Assembly: GCA_944363915.1 (NCBI GenBank)
Contig: CALVVR010000011.1
Span: 1 to 40,179 of the forward strand
DNA from: an uncultured Bacilli bacterium
GTDB taxonomy: Bacteria > Bacillota_I > Bacilli_A > RF39 > UBA660
Direction of reading: 5' to 3'
DNA: 40,179 nt
The notes beneath the pieces were generated by a model. That model did not search any database. It saw nothing but the letters and a program-made list of their open reading frames with translations, and had not been told where the DNA came from. A program made the translations under genes and the position numbers. Shown here one piece after another: positions 1 through 7,767 of the stretch. How positions within the stretch are numbered: position 1 is the stretch's first letter; the number at the start of each line of letters is the position of its first letter.

Positions 1-77
1 GGTGTCGCAATTAATGCTATTATGGCTAACAAAACTATTGTCGCTAATAATTCAATTAATGTAAAACCTTTTTTCAT
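1..77 (-). CDS. Type IV pilin-like protein, N-terminus only (cut by window edge)
   Basis: Only the first 25 codons are inside the window. They read as a class III prepilin leader: a short basic stretch (MKKG), the cleavage/methylation site G/F-T-L-I-E with Glu at +5, then a hydrophobic helix. A prepilin peptidase should cut after the Gly and methylate the Phe, and the helix anchors the subunit and packs the pilus core. The start ATG at 75-77 has a good GGAGAGGAG ribosome site. Two tandem sigma-A-type promoters lie just upstream. The protein could be a major pilin or a pseudopilin; the diagnostic C-terminal domain is missing. It lies 19 kb from the other pilus genes, so the pilus system is scattered. 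Confidence 0.8.
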   Translation of the reverse strand, partial: MKKGFTLIELLATIVLLAIIALIAT

Positions 78-97
78 TTATAAACTCCTCTCCAAGT

Positions 98-154
98 AAG
101 ATATATCTACCATTACTATAAGTCAAGTTTAACACACAATTAGGCTATAGTCAA
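98..154 (-). promoter_or_regulatory. Two tandem sigma-A-like promoters for the pilin gene
   Basis: On the minus strand, TTGACT (149-154) and TAAACT (126-131) are 17 bp apart. A second TTGACT (121-126) and TATCTT (98-103) are also 17 bp apart. The second -35 overlaps the first -10. The -10 boxes are imperfect. About 160 bp upstream of this, up to the neighbouring terminator, holds no recognisable gene. Confidence 0.5.
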
Positions 155-318
155 TATAAAAATTACACACACAAAAACTAACAAAAATTTCAATTTATAA
201 TTCAATATCATCACGTTCATGAGTGATATTTAAATTATAGACGACAACGATAATTATTTTACTTAAGCTAAAATGATATTATTTTATACTTATACTATTT
301 TGTATTATCATGTAGTAT

Positions 319-342
319 GAAAAAAATAGTATAACACTATTT
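319..342 (-). terminator. Rho-independent terminator of the alkD-like gene
   Basis: Minus strand: AAATAGT (342-336), loop GTTAT, ACTATTT (330-324), then a T run. The TAG stop of the gene (337-339) lies inside the 5' arm. Confidence 0.75.
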
Positions 343-1047
343 CTTCATTTTCCTTAAAAATTCTTTATCTTTAATTCGATATGATTCAATGGCTTTTTGT
401 AATGCTTTATTATAAGTCCAATCATCTAATTGACAATTTTTTAAAAATTCAATTGTTTTATCATAGTATTTAATTAAAGATATGGAAATTAGCCAAGCAT
501 TCGCCATTTTAACGTAATAATCATCTGATTTAATAGAGTTAATCAGTATTAAGACTTCATTGATATAATCATCATTTAAATAGTAAAATAAGAGGACTAT
601 CCCTACTCGTTTAATAAAAGGTTTATCACTTTTTAAATATTCTTTTATTTTAACTAAACAAATATCTAAATTTTTGCTCACAATTTTATAATTCATAACT
701 ACTGAGTCACATGTTACCCAAGAATCAATATATTTAATATATTCATCAAATAATTTGATTGATTCATTAAAACTAACTTTTAAATAAGTTATAACTAGCC
801 CATGTAACATTATTTCTTCTGTATACTGATGTTTATTATTTTTAATAAAATTTAGATAATCGCCTTTTGCAATCATTTTCGCAATATTTTTTAAAATAGG
901 TAATCTAATACCAATAATATTATCGGTTTTAACTATTTTTTGATTAAATTTTTGATATTCATCATCTTTTAAACTAAATAAATACTCAATAAATTTATTA
1001 TAATCTTGATTAAAATCAACCGTGAGGATGAAATTTTGTATATTCAT
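337..1047 (-). CDS. DNA alkylation repair protein (AlkD-like HEAT-repeat family)
   Basis: A 236-residue, all-helical protein of the usual AlkD family length. The family consists of HEAT-like repeats that cradle DNA, and characterised members excise bulky or cationic N3/N7-alkylated bases without base flipping. Family hallmarks are the early G-I-R-L-P-I-L-K block, the central S-W-V-T-C-D segment, R-V-G-I-V-L-L-F-Y-Y-L and the terminal YNKALQKAIESYR-type helix. The start overlaps the end of the recombinase gene by 32 bp with only a weak ribosome site, so translational coupling is likely. Family assignment is fairly secure from motifs. The substrate cannot be read, and many small Firmicutes members are uncharacterised. 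Confidence 0.75.
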   Translation of the reverse strand: MNIQNFILTVDFNQDYNKFIEYLFSLKDDEYQKFNQKIVKTDNIIGIRLPILKNIAKMIAKGDYLNFIKNNKHQYTEEIMLHGLVITYLKVSFNESIKLFDEYIKYIDSWVTCDSVVMNYKIVSKNLDICLVKIKEYLKSDKPFIKRVGIVLLFYYLNDDYINEVLILINSIKSDDYYVKMANAWLISISLIKYYDKTIEFLKNCQLDDWTYNKALQKAIESYRIKDKEFLRKMKK

Positions 1048-1921
1048 CTTTTAATTTTTGATTAGATATATGAGTATATATTTGTGTAGTTGATAATGAA
1101 CTATGGCCTAACATTTCTTTAATACTTACGATATCAGCTCCGCGATCTAATAAATGAGTAGCAAAAGAATGCCTTAAAGTATGAGGAGAAAATTCGGTTT
1201 TAATATTTTTTTTAACTGCTAATTCTTTAACTAATTTATAAAAACCTTGTCTAGTTAGTTTCTTACCGTGATTATTTAAAAATAGATAATCAGTATTATT
1301 TTTTAAAAATTGATTGCGATATTCAGCTAAATATTTTTTGACAAAATAAATAGCATAATCACCTACAGGAATAACTCTTTCTTTACTTCCCTTACCTAAA
1401 GTTCTAATTAGATCCATATCTAAGTCTAAATCATTTAGTTTTAAATTAACTAACTCACTAACTCTTAAACCTGTTGCATACATAAGTTCCAACATAGCTT
1501 TGTTCCGATAACTATATTTATCAACTAGATCAATATCTAATAGATTTTTAACTTCGTCATAAGATAGTACTTTAGGTAGTGTTTTTCTTAATCGTGGTGG
1601 TTCAATATAATCCATCGGATCTGTTACAAAATGATTAGATACTACTAAAAATTTATAAAAGTTTCTTAAAACCGAAATATTATGATTAATTGAACTAGTT
1701 GCTAATTGTTGCTCTCTTAAATACTTAGTATAATTCATGATATCTTTTCTTTTAATATCATCGATATTTAAATTATTTTTAATTACATATTCATAATATT
1801 TATATAAATCATTCATATAAGAATCAATTGTTTCATTACTATATTTTTTATCGATTAATAAATAAGTTTTAAATTCTAATGCTTTATCGTTAAATCTATC
1901 TTTATTTGGTTCAAATTTCAT
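1016..1921 (-). CDS. xerD: Tyrosine recombinase, XerD/XerC type
   Basis: 301 residues, the normal size for Xer recombinases. The N-terminal SAM-like core-binding domain covers about 12-100 and the catalytic domain about 115-295. All six catalytic residues are visible: R153 (TGLRVSEL), K177, H247 and R250 (HTLRHSFATHL), H273 (LGHSS) and Y282 (IYTH). The expected role is resolution of chromosome dimers at dif, with FtsK. The protein starts at a good AGGTGATC ribosome site. It neighbours repair genes and no element integrase context is seen, so a chromosomal Xer is more likely than an element integrase. XerC versus XerD cannot be decided from one gene; single-recombinase (XerS/XerH-like) systems are also possible. 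Confidence 0.85.
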   Translation of the reverse strand: MKFEPNKDRFNDKALEFKTYLLIDKKYSNETIDSYMNDLYKYYEYVIKNNLNIDDIKRKDIMNYTKYLREQQLATSSINHNISVLRNFYKFLVVSNHFVTDPMDYIEPPRLRKTLPKVLSYDEVKNLLDIDLVDKYSYRNKAMLELMYATGLRVSELVNLKLNDLDLDMDLIRTLGKGSKERVIPVGDYAIYFVKKYLAEYRNQFLKNNTDYLFLNNHGKKLTRQGFYKLVKELAVKKNIKTEFSPHTLRHSFATHLLDRGADIVSIKEMLGHSSLSTTQIYTHISNQKLKDEYTKFHPHG

Positions 1922-1951
1922 AAGATCACCTATTTAATTATATCATACTTA

Positions 1952-1979
1952 TTGAATTTTTATTATTTTTTGATAAAAT
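1952..1979 (+). promoter_or_regulatory. Sigma-A-like promoter of rarA
   Basis: TTGAAT (1952-1957), 16 bp, TAAAAT (1974-1979), followed by a GGTGATG ribosome site and the ATG at 1996. Confidence 0.6.
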
Positions 1980-1995
1980 ATTAGTGGTGATGTAA

Positions 1996-3201
1996 ATGGA
2001 ACCATTAGCTTTAATATTAAGACCAAAAAAATTAAGTGATATTGTTGGCCAACAACACTTAATCGGTGAAAATAAAATATTATCTAATTTAGTTAAAAAT
2101 AAACATATCTTTTCGATGATTTTATATGGTAAACCTGGAATTGGTAAAACAAGTATTGCAACAGCGATTGTTAATGAATTAGATTATAAATATATCTTTT
2201 TAAATGCTGTTATTAATAATAAAAAAGACTTTGATAACGCTATTGAAGAAGCTAAAATAAATAATGGCTTGATTATCATTATGGATGAAATACATCGATT
2301 AAATAAAGATAAGCAAGATTTATTACTTCCTTACCTAGAAAATGGTTTAGTTACCTTAATTGGTCTAACGACATCTAATCCTTATCATAAAATAAATCCA
2401 GCAATTAGAAGTAGATGTCAGATATTTGAATTAAAAGAATTAAGCGATGAAGATATATTATTGGCTTTAAAAAAAGGTGTCGAGTATTTAAAAGATATTC
2501 AAATTGATGATGAAAGTTTAAATTATATCGTTAAATTATCTGGTGGCGACTTAAGATTCGCTTATAATTTACTAGAAGTTGCTTATTACTCAACTAGTGA
2601 TAAAATAGTTAATATCGAACAAATTAAAAAAGTTAATAGTAAGCCCGTGTTCTTTCACGATAAAAACGAAGATGGTCATTATGATGTTTTATCTGCTTTT
2701 CAAAAATCAATTAGAGGAAGTGACGTCAACGCAAGTTTACACTATTTAGCTCGTCTTATCGAAGCCGAAGACTTGGATAGTATTTATCGAAGAATGTCGG
2801 TTATTGCTTACGAAGATATTGGACTTGCTAATCCATCGATGGGACCAAAAGTCGATGCCGCAATCAATGCCTGTGAAAGATTAGGACTACCTGAAGCGAG
2901 AATTCCTTTGGCTAGTGTGGTGATTGAACTTGCTTTATCGCCAAAATCTAATTCGGCTATTAGTGCTTTAGATAATGCTTTAAGCGATATTAGAAATGGT
3001 AATACGGGTAATGTTCCTAATCATATTAAAACTAATTCTAAAGATTATAAATACCCTCATAGTTATCCTAATGCTTTCGTTAAACAACAATATTTACCTG
3101 ATAAATTAAAAAACAGAAAATATTATCAACCTAAAACAACTAGTAAATATGAAACAAGTTTAAAAAGCGTTTATGATAAAGTAAGTAAAATGCAAGATTA
3201 A
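1996..3201 (+). CDS. rarA: Replication-associated recombination protein RarA (MgsA/WRNIP1 family AAA+ ATPase)
   Basis: 401 residues, slightly shorter than typical RarA. Walker A GKPGIGKT is at 45-52, Walker B IIIMDEIH at 93-100, sensor 1 in LIGLTTSNP around 121-129, and the arginine-finger segment INPAIRSR at 133-140. The C-terminal half carries the MgsA tetramerisation block (RLIEAEDLDSIYRRMSVIAYEDIGLA and so on). The family is clamp-loader-like and acts at stalled replication forks and single-strand/double-strand junctions. The gene is monocistronic: its own promoter lies upstream, and a terminator overlaps its stop. It is divergent from the recombinase gene, with 75 bp between start codons. 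Confidence 0.95.
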   Translation: MEPLALILRPKKLSDIVGQQHLIGENKILSNLVKNKHIFSMILYGKPGIGKTSIATAIVNELDYKYIFLNAVINNKKDFDNAIEEAKINNGLIIIMDEIHRLNKDKQDLLLPYLENGLVTLIGLTTSNPYHKINPAIRSRCQIFELKELSDEDILLALKKGVEYLKDIQIDDESLNYIVKLSGGDLRFAYNLLEVAYYSTSDKIVNIEQIKKVNSKPVFFHDKNEDGHYDVLSAFQKSIRGSDVNASLHYLARLIEAEDLDSIYRRMSVIAYEDIGLANPSMGPKVDAAINACERLGLPEARIPLASVVIELALSPKSNSAISALDNALSDIRNGNTGNVPNHIKTNSKDYKYPHSYPNAFVKQQYLPDKLKNRKYYQPKTTSKYETSLKSVYDKVSKMQD

Positions 3202-3220
3202 TTTATCTTGTATTTTTTTT
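3193..3220 (+). terminator. Rho-independent terminator of rarA
   Basis: CAAGAT (3193-3198), loop of 6, ATCTTG (3205-3210), then TATTTTTTTT. The stop codon (3199-3201) is in the loop. Confidence 0.7.
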
Positions 3221-3250
3221 AAAATAAGCCATATTAATAGTGGTGATATT

Positions 3251-4669
3251 ATGAAAAAACAAAGTATTTGGTTAAAAGATTTTAAAAATAACGTAACTAT
3301 TTTAAATAAAGATATTGATTGTGATGTTTTAATTATCGGTGCAGGAATTACCGGATTAAGTACAGCATATCACTTGATCAATAGTAATTTAAAAGTAGTA
3401 GTCGTTGAAAAAGATGAAATTGGAAACGATGTCACAGCAAGAACAACTGGTAAAATAACTTATTTACAAGAATTAATTTATACAAAATTAAAAAAAGAAT
3501 TAAATGAAGAAACAAGCAAAAAATATTTAGAATCCCAATTAGAAGCAATTAATATTTTAACTAGTATTATAAAAAAAGAAAAAATCGAATGCGATTTAGA
3601 ACAAGTTAAATCATTTGTTTTTACTAAAGATAAAAAAGAATTAAAAAAATTAAAAGAAGAAAAAGAATTATTAGAAAAATTTGGTGTTAATGTTTTAGAT
3701 TATAATAATGCAATTGGGGTTGAAGATACTTATGTCTTTCATCCAATTAAATATTTAATGAAATTAAAAGAAATAATCTTAAATAATAATATTCAAATTT
3801 ATGAAAAAACTAATATAATTGAAATAAAAAAAGAAGATGAATATGTTTGTTTAACCGAAAATAATAAAATTAAAGCTAAAAAAGTTATTTTAGCTTGTCA
3901 CTATCCTTTTTTCTTATTTCCCCTACTTTTTCCCATTAAAGGGCATTTAGAAAAATCATATGTTGCAGCCATAAAAAATAAAAATAGAAAAATGTCGATG
4001 ATAAACACTAAAATACCAACGACATCCTTAAGATATCATCACGATTATATGATTTATTTAAATAATTCTCATCCTATTTCAACTAACAATAATGATAAAG
4101 ATAATTTTGATAGTTTAATCAATACAACTAAAAAACTAGGGAATATCGATTATATTTGGTCTAATCATGATATTATAACAGTTGATCATTTACCAATTAT
4201 AAGTAAAATAACTGATAATTTATTAATTGGAACTGGGTTTAATACCTGGGGTATGACTAATGGAACACTAGCTGGTAAAATATTAAGTGATATTATTCTA
4301 AACAAAGAAAATAAATATACTAAATTATTTTCTTTGAAACGTCAAAAATCTTTAAATACATTTGTAAATATTTTAATTGAAGTATTAAGAAATGGTAAAA
4401 GTTTTACAATAAATAAAATTATTAAAAATAAAAATTGGTATTCTTCAAACTTAGAATTTAAAAAAGATGATAGTGATGATATTGCTATTTATACTGACGA
4501 TAATAATCAAAAACATATTGTTTATAATAAATGTCCGCATTTAGGTTGTAGTTTAATTTTTAACGAATTTGAAAAAACATGGGATTGCCCATGTCACGGT
4601 TCAAAATTCGATATCGATGGTAATTGCTTAAGAGGTCCAAGTAAATATAATATTTCTTATAAAAAATAA
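3251..4669 (+). CDS. FAD-dependent oxidoreductase with C-terminal Rieske [2Fe-2S] domain (YhfW-like)
   Basis: 472 residues in two modules. The N-terminal DAO/DadA-type FAD domain begins DVLIIGAGITGLSTAYHL (dinucleotide-binding Gly at 30, 32, 35) and ends near 360 with the LLIGTGFNTWGMTNG motif that closes around FAD. The C-terminal Rieske domain has ligands C428, H430, C446 and H449 in CPHLGC and CPCHGSKF. C433 and C448 are placed to form the usual stabilising disulfide. The architecture matches Bacillus YhfW. The likely role is cytoplasmic oxidation of an amino acid or amine-like substrate with electrons passed through the Rieske cluster; substrate unknown. A GGTGATATT ribosome site precedes the ATG. 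It converges on the deacetylase gene across a shared terminator. Confidence 0.85.
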   Translation: MKKQSIWLKDFKNNVTILNKDIDCDVLIIGAGITGLSTAYHLINSNLKVVVVEKDEIGNDVTARTTGKITYLQELIYTKLKKELNEETSKKYLESQLEAINILTSIIKKEKIECDLEQVKSFVFTKDKKELKKLKEEKELLEKFGVNVLDYNNAIGVEDTYVFHPIKYLMKLKEIILNNNIQIYEKTNIIEIKKEDEYVCLTENNKIKAKKVILACHYPFFLFPLLFPIKGHLEKSYVAAIKNKNRKMSMINTKIPTTSLRYHHDYMIYLNNSHPISTNNNDKDNFDSLINTTKKLGNIDYIWSNHDIITVDHLPIISKITDNLLIGTGFNTWGMTNGTLAGKILSDIILNKENKYTKLFSLKRQKSLNTFVNILIEVLRNGKSFTINKIIKNKNWYSSNLEFKKDDSDDIAIYTDDNNQKHIVYNKCPHLGCSLIFNEFEKTWDCPCHGSKFDIDGNCLRGPSKYNISYKK

Positions 4670-4690
4670 TGCCATTACGACATTATTTTT
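4662..4690. terminator. Bidirectional terminator shared by convergent genes
   Basis: AAAAATAATG (4662-4671) pairs perfectly with CATTATTTTT (4681-4690) across a 9-nt loop. The A and T flanks work in both directions. Stop codons of both converging genes lie in the arms (ends at 4669 and 4683). Confidence 0.8.
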
Positions 4691-6053
4691 TCATACTAAA
4701 ATATGATGTTTGATAATCTAAATCGATTCCTCTTAATTGTGCCATCTCGGTAATTGTAACAAAAGCATAACCCTCTTTTTCTAGTTCTTTCATAGCTAAT
4801 AAAGCACCATCAACGGAACTTTTATAAATATCATGAACTAAAATTATCGCCCCATCATGAGCATGTTCAATTATTTCATTAGCAACTCTATTTTTGTTTT
4901 TATATTTCCAATCTAGTGGATCAATATTCCATAAGATAACATGCATATTAGCTAACTCTTTCCCATGACTAGTTAAATTTCCATACGGTGGCCTTAATAA
5001 AGTCGGACTAACACCAATAACTTCTTTTATTTTATCATTAGTTTTCTTTACTTCGTCAATAATACCTTCATCGCTCAACAAATTCAAATTACGATGATTA
5101 TAAGTATGACTACCAATATCATTACCTTGGAGATATGCTCTTTTCAAAACATCTTTATTATTATCCACTCTACTACCTAAAACAAAGAAAGTTACTCGCG
5201 CATTATATTTATCTAAATTATCTAATAAATAATTAGTATTACTAGTACTAGGACCATCATCAAAAGTAAAAGCAATCAGTTTTTTGTCTTTAAATTGTTC
5301 TAAATCACGAATATTAGGGACTTCTTTAGCTACAGTTTCATCTTTGGTAGTATCACGATATTGTTCTTTTAAATATTTATTTATATCTTCATAAGGAATA
5401 ATTATATTAATTTCTCCATCTGCCCAAGAAGCAATTTGATAAGGAGGAAACATAATTTCTAAGCCACTATCTGTAAATTTAAAATGACGATAATTATCAA
5501 TAGTAGGGGCAGTTCCTCTTTTGACTAATAGTTCATCAAAATTTTTATCTTCATCACTACCTAATTTCATTACATAATAATAAGCCAAATTAGTCATTTG
5601 CTTAAATGATTCTTCACTTTGAAAAAAGTATTTTAAATCAATAAATCCTTTAGTCTCATTATCCCAATATAAACTATTGTCATCTCTAATATAATGGGCT
5701 CCACCAGTATAAGAATAAGTCAGCATATTAACATAAGTAATACCTTTTCTTTCATTGACTCTAACGTTCAAATTGAAATCATATTTACTTGATATTTCAA
5801 TATCTTCTGATTTTTTTACTACACTCATAAATTCTTGTTTTTGTTTATTTATATATTCCATTACTTTCTCTTTGATTTTTTTGTTTTTAATACTAGGATA
5901 ATCGATTTTTAAATCATAACGATCAGTACTTTCTAAAATATGTTTTTCAGTAGTATTATCAGCATAAATAAATGCTAACGAAATACTGCTAACTATCATT
6001 ATTGATAGAATTGTTAAAGCTATTTTTCCTCTTTTGTTTAATTTTCTTTTCAT
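4683..6053 (-). CDS. Membrane-anchored polysaccharide deacetylase with RsiV/DUF3298-like ectodomain
   Basis: About 456 residues from the ATG at 6053, preferred because GGAAG sits 8 nt upstream; a TTG 15 nt further out is the alternative. Order: basic N-terminus, one membrane helix at about 10-31, a DUF3298/RsiV-like domain (about 45-235; YTGGAH and FTDSGLEIMFPPYQIA blocks), then a NodB deacetylase domain (about 255-440). Using the longer numbering, the NodB motifs are complete: F-D270-D271-G-P, metal ligands H321 and H325 in SHTYNH, RPPYG at 359-363, and H412 in LVHD. It should deacetylate peptidoglycan or another wall glycan outside the membrane, as PdaC-type enzymes of the same layout do. 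The exact sugar substrate is not readable. Confidence 0.88.
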   Translation of the reverse strand: MKRKLNKRGKIALTILSIMIVSSISLAFIYADNTTEKHILESTDRYDLKIDYPSIKNKKIKEKVMEYINKQKQEFMSVVKKSEDIEISSKYDFNLNVRVNERKGITYVNMLTYSYTGGAHYIRDDNSLYWDNETKGFIDLKYFFQSEESFKQMTNLAYYYVMKLGSDEDKNFDELLVKRGTAPTIDNYRHFKFTDSGLEIMFPPYQIASWADGEINIIIPYEDINKYLKEQYRDTTKDETVAKEVPNIRDLEQFKDKKLIAFTFDDGPSTSNTNYLLDNLDKYNARVTFFVLGSRVDNNKDVLKRAYLQGNDIGSHTYNHRNLNLLSDEGIIDEVKKTNDKIKEVIGVSPTLLRPPYGNLTSHGKELANMHVILWNIDPLDWKYKNKNRVANEIIEHAHDGAIILVHDIYKSSVDGALLAMKELEKEGYAFVTITEMAQLRGIDLDYQTSYFSMKK

Positions 6054-6115
6054 ATTATCAACTTCCAAACTACTAAATAATATAATTAATATTTAAAAAT
6101 AATTACTATTTATTA

Positions 6116-6148
6116 TATCAAAAAAAAGAATATATCTTATATCCTTTT
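6116..6148 (-). terminator. Terminator downstream of the PPC-domain gene
   Basis: Minus strand: AAAGGATAT (6147-6139), 5-nt loop, ATATTCTTT (6133-6125; one G-T pair), then five Ts. It lies about 37 nt past the stop of the 6185-6604 gene. Confidence 0.7.
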
Positions 6149-6184
6149 GTAATAATTATAAAATTTTACAATTAGTTTGACATT

Positions 6185-6604
6185 TTAAAACTTAAATAAA
6201 TTTAAACCTATCTCTTCATTATACTCACGATCAACAGTTCCATCAATTATATTTATAATCATTTCACATGTTGCACTTACTATTGCTTTGTTTAAGTGAC
6301 CACCAAATACTTGCCCTTTATCATCACCAGCACTCATGTGTAAATGCGAATAAAATTCGCCATTCATTGTATTGATCGTACCAGTTAATGACACTATTTC
6401 AAAGTCACCTTTAAATTCATTAGCATAGTATTTCTTTTCTTGAGTTTTAAAAACACCGACAGTAAATTCTCCTACAGCTCCTAAAGCATTAATATTAGCT
6501 AATTTTATATTTTCTTTTAAAGCTAATGATTTAATACTATCTAATATTTCTTCACCTTTATCAATTCTTAAAACAATTGTATTATTAAATCTTCTATATT
6601 CCAT
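6185..6604 (-). CDS. PPC/DUF296 domain protein
   Basis: 139 residues from the ATG at 6604, which is preceded by a strong GGAGGTAATAAT site; an ATG 18 nt upstream lacks one. The whole chain is a single PPC (plant and prokaryote conserved, DUF296) domain. It shows the trimer-forming GALG(A)VGEF block and the His-rich SHLHMSAGDDKGQVFGGHL segment that forms a presumed metal or ligand site. Bacterial stand-alone members are annotated as DNA-binding by analogy with plant AHL proteins, but there is no AT-hook here. True function is unknown. Monocistronic, with its own terminator. Confidence 0.8.
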   Translation of the reverse strand: MEYRRFNNTIVLRIDKGEEILDSIKSLALKENIKLANINALGAVGEFTVGVFKTQEKKYYANEFKGDFEIVSLTGTINTMNGEFYSHLHMSAGDDKGQVFGGHLNKAIVSATCEMIINIIDGTVDREYNEEIGLNLFKF

Positions 6605-6684
6605 ATTATTACCTCCATACAATATTATAGCAAAAAAATAGAATAATTAATTATATGCTTTAATTACCCTATTTTTATCATTTT

Positions 6685-6763
6685 TGGTCGGAGTGATAGG
6701 ATTTGAACCTACGACCTCTAGTTCCCGAAACTAGCGTTCTAAGCCAAACTGAACTACACTCCG
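6685..6763 (-). tRNA. tRNA-Pro(CGG)
   Basis: A full cloverleaf can be drawn: acceptor CGGAGTG/CACTCCG, D stem GTTC/GAAC, anticodon stem CTAGT/ACTAG with loop TTCGGGA (anticodon CGG, G37 as expected for proline), T arm GTAGG-TTCAAAT-CCTAT, discriminator A and an encoded CCA (6685-6687). It reads CCG, a rare codon in so AT-rich a genome. No convincing promoter lies directly upstream. It is probably co-transcribed with the structured RNA 17 nt upstream. Confidence 0.93.
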
Positions 6764-6776
6764 ATTATGATAATAT

Positions 6777-6853
6777 AAAAGAACTCTGCCACTGCTTCTG
6801 ATGCATTAATGCCCCAAAGTCTAACGTCCGAAACGGACAAGCGGTACGAGTTC
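6777..6853 (-). ncRNA. Candidate structured small RNA or tRNA leader (three-way junction)
   Basis: About 75 nt between a strong promoter and tRNA-Pro. Minus strand: terminal stem GAACTC/GAGTTC (6853-6848 with 6786-6781), a second closing stem CCGCT/AGTGG, hairpin GTCCG-TTT-CGGAC, and a longer hairpin whose tip is GCAT-TA-ATGC. After the last stem comes TTTTAT, a weak terminator-like tail. The predicted transcription start coincides with the first base pair of the terminal stem. No known family is recognised: it lacks the SRP GGAA loop, a T arm, and riboswitch cores known to me. It could act alone or be the processed leader of the tRNA transcript. Confidence 0.55.
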
Positions 6854-6860
6854 TATACAT

Positions 6861-6889
6861 ATATTATCACTAGTTTGTTCATTAGTCAA
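6861..6889 (-). promoter_or_regulatory. Strong sigma-A promoter for the structured RNA and tRNA-Pro
   Basis: TTGACT (6889-6884), exactly 17 bp, TAATAT (6866-6861) on the minus strand. The expected start is at about 6853-6855, the first nucleotide of the RNA stem. Confidence 0.75.
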
Positions 6890-6913
6890 TTTTAGTCACT
6901 TAAAAGATGGTTA

Positions 6914-7684
6914 TTAACTAGCTACTTTTCTTGATTGAATTTCAGCTATTTTTTCAAATACTTCAGTGGCATTAGCTTCATTAATTTCTGTGTATCCTAA
7001 TTCTCTTAAAGCCTGGACTTTTACTGTATTTAACTCCATTGTTCGACTCATTTTTTCTTCGATTTTATGTTCGATTTGAGCCACAAATCTTTCGTGAGAA
7101 GCTGCTATTTTACTTTTTGATGCGCCTCCACCATTATATAATGAGAAAGCAGAAAATAGAATACTTTCAAAAGTAAATTGTTGCTCTTCATTAAAAACAA
7201 ATTCCATTGGTTTAGTAAAACCAGCAGCTTTAGAAACATAGGCTAAAATATATTTTAATTCTTTAGAATTGTCGATTGATTGAAGATAATGATATAAATA
7301 TAATAATATATAATATCCTTCAGTATTATTTTCATTTTCAATTTTTTCTTTTAATAGTTCAACAATGTCTTGAAGTAAAATTTTTTGTTTTTTGCCTAAT
7401 CCTTCAAATAAATTATTATTGTTATCATTATTATCTTTACACAATGAGTTTAAGCGATCATCAACCTCATAAATATAATCAGTAGTTATTTTGATTTTAT
7501 TTATTTCCTCTGGTGATTTTACTCCTAATAAATTTAATAATAATACCTTTTTATCTTTAGGCCATTTATTAATGCTATCCAATTCTAAATAATTGTATAT
7601 CATTTGTCTAGATACACCTAAAAATTTGGCTAATTTGACTTTAGAAATGCCAAGTTCATGTAATATTTCGTTTAATTTATCCAT
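6914..7684 (-). CDS. HTH protein, second gene of an AbiEii-like cassette (candidate antitoxin/repressor)
   Basis: 256 residues. The N-terminal helix-turn-helix is at about 10-35 (ISKVKLAKFLGVSRQMIYNYLE, XRE-like), with a second helical block up to about 65. A charged, Asn-rich linker (about 82-92) follows, then a helical C-terminal domain I do not recognise. The start ATG has an AGGAGG site. The promoter carries a tandem TTGACAA repeat across its -35, a plausible autoregulatory operator. It lies 84 bp downstream of a nucleotidyltransferase-like gene. That pairing suggests an antitoxin, but this is not a recognisable AbiEi protein and the gene order is the reverse of classical AbiEi-AbiEii. 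Function is inferred from context. Confidence 0.6.
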   Translation of the reverse strand: MDKLNEILHELGISKVKLAKFLGVSRQMIYNYLELDSINKWPKDKKVLLLNLLGVKSPEEINKIKITTDYIYEVDDRLNSLCKDNNDNNNNLFEGLGKKQKILLQDIVELLKEKIENENNTEGYYILLYLYHYLQSIDNSKELKYILAYVSKAAGFTKPMEFVFNEEQQFTFESILFSAFSLYNGGGASKSKIAASHERFVAQIEHKIEEKMSRTMELNTVKVQALRELGYTEINEANATEVFEKIAEIQSRKVAS

Positions 7685-7705
7685 TTCGTTAACCCTCCTA
7701 TATTC

Positions 7706-7733
7706 ATTTTATCACATTCTTGTCAATTGTCAA
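7706..7733 (-). promoter_or_regulatory. Promoter of the HTH gene with tandem operator-like repeat
   Basis: TTGACA (7733-7728), 16 bp, TAAAAT (7711-7706). The heptamer TTGACAA occurs twice head-to-tail (7720-7733), covering the -35 and the start of the spacer. Confidence 0.65.
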
Positions 7734-7767
7734 GTGTAAAGAAAAAGTATATTTAAAAAAATAGATG

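Noticed and set aside
1016-1921. The tyrosine recombinase as the integrase of the tRNA-Arg-associated element.
   Set aside because: It is 38 kb away on the wrong side of the scar, has Xer length and motifs, and neighbours chromosomal genes.
6777-6853. The structured RNA as SRP RNA, a second tRNA, or a hammerhead ribozyme.
   Set aside because: No GGAA loop with the conserved SRP bulge, no T arm or CCA end, and the CTGATG-like string on the plus strand lacks the rest of the hammerhead core and would sit inside a hairpin.
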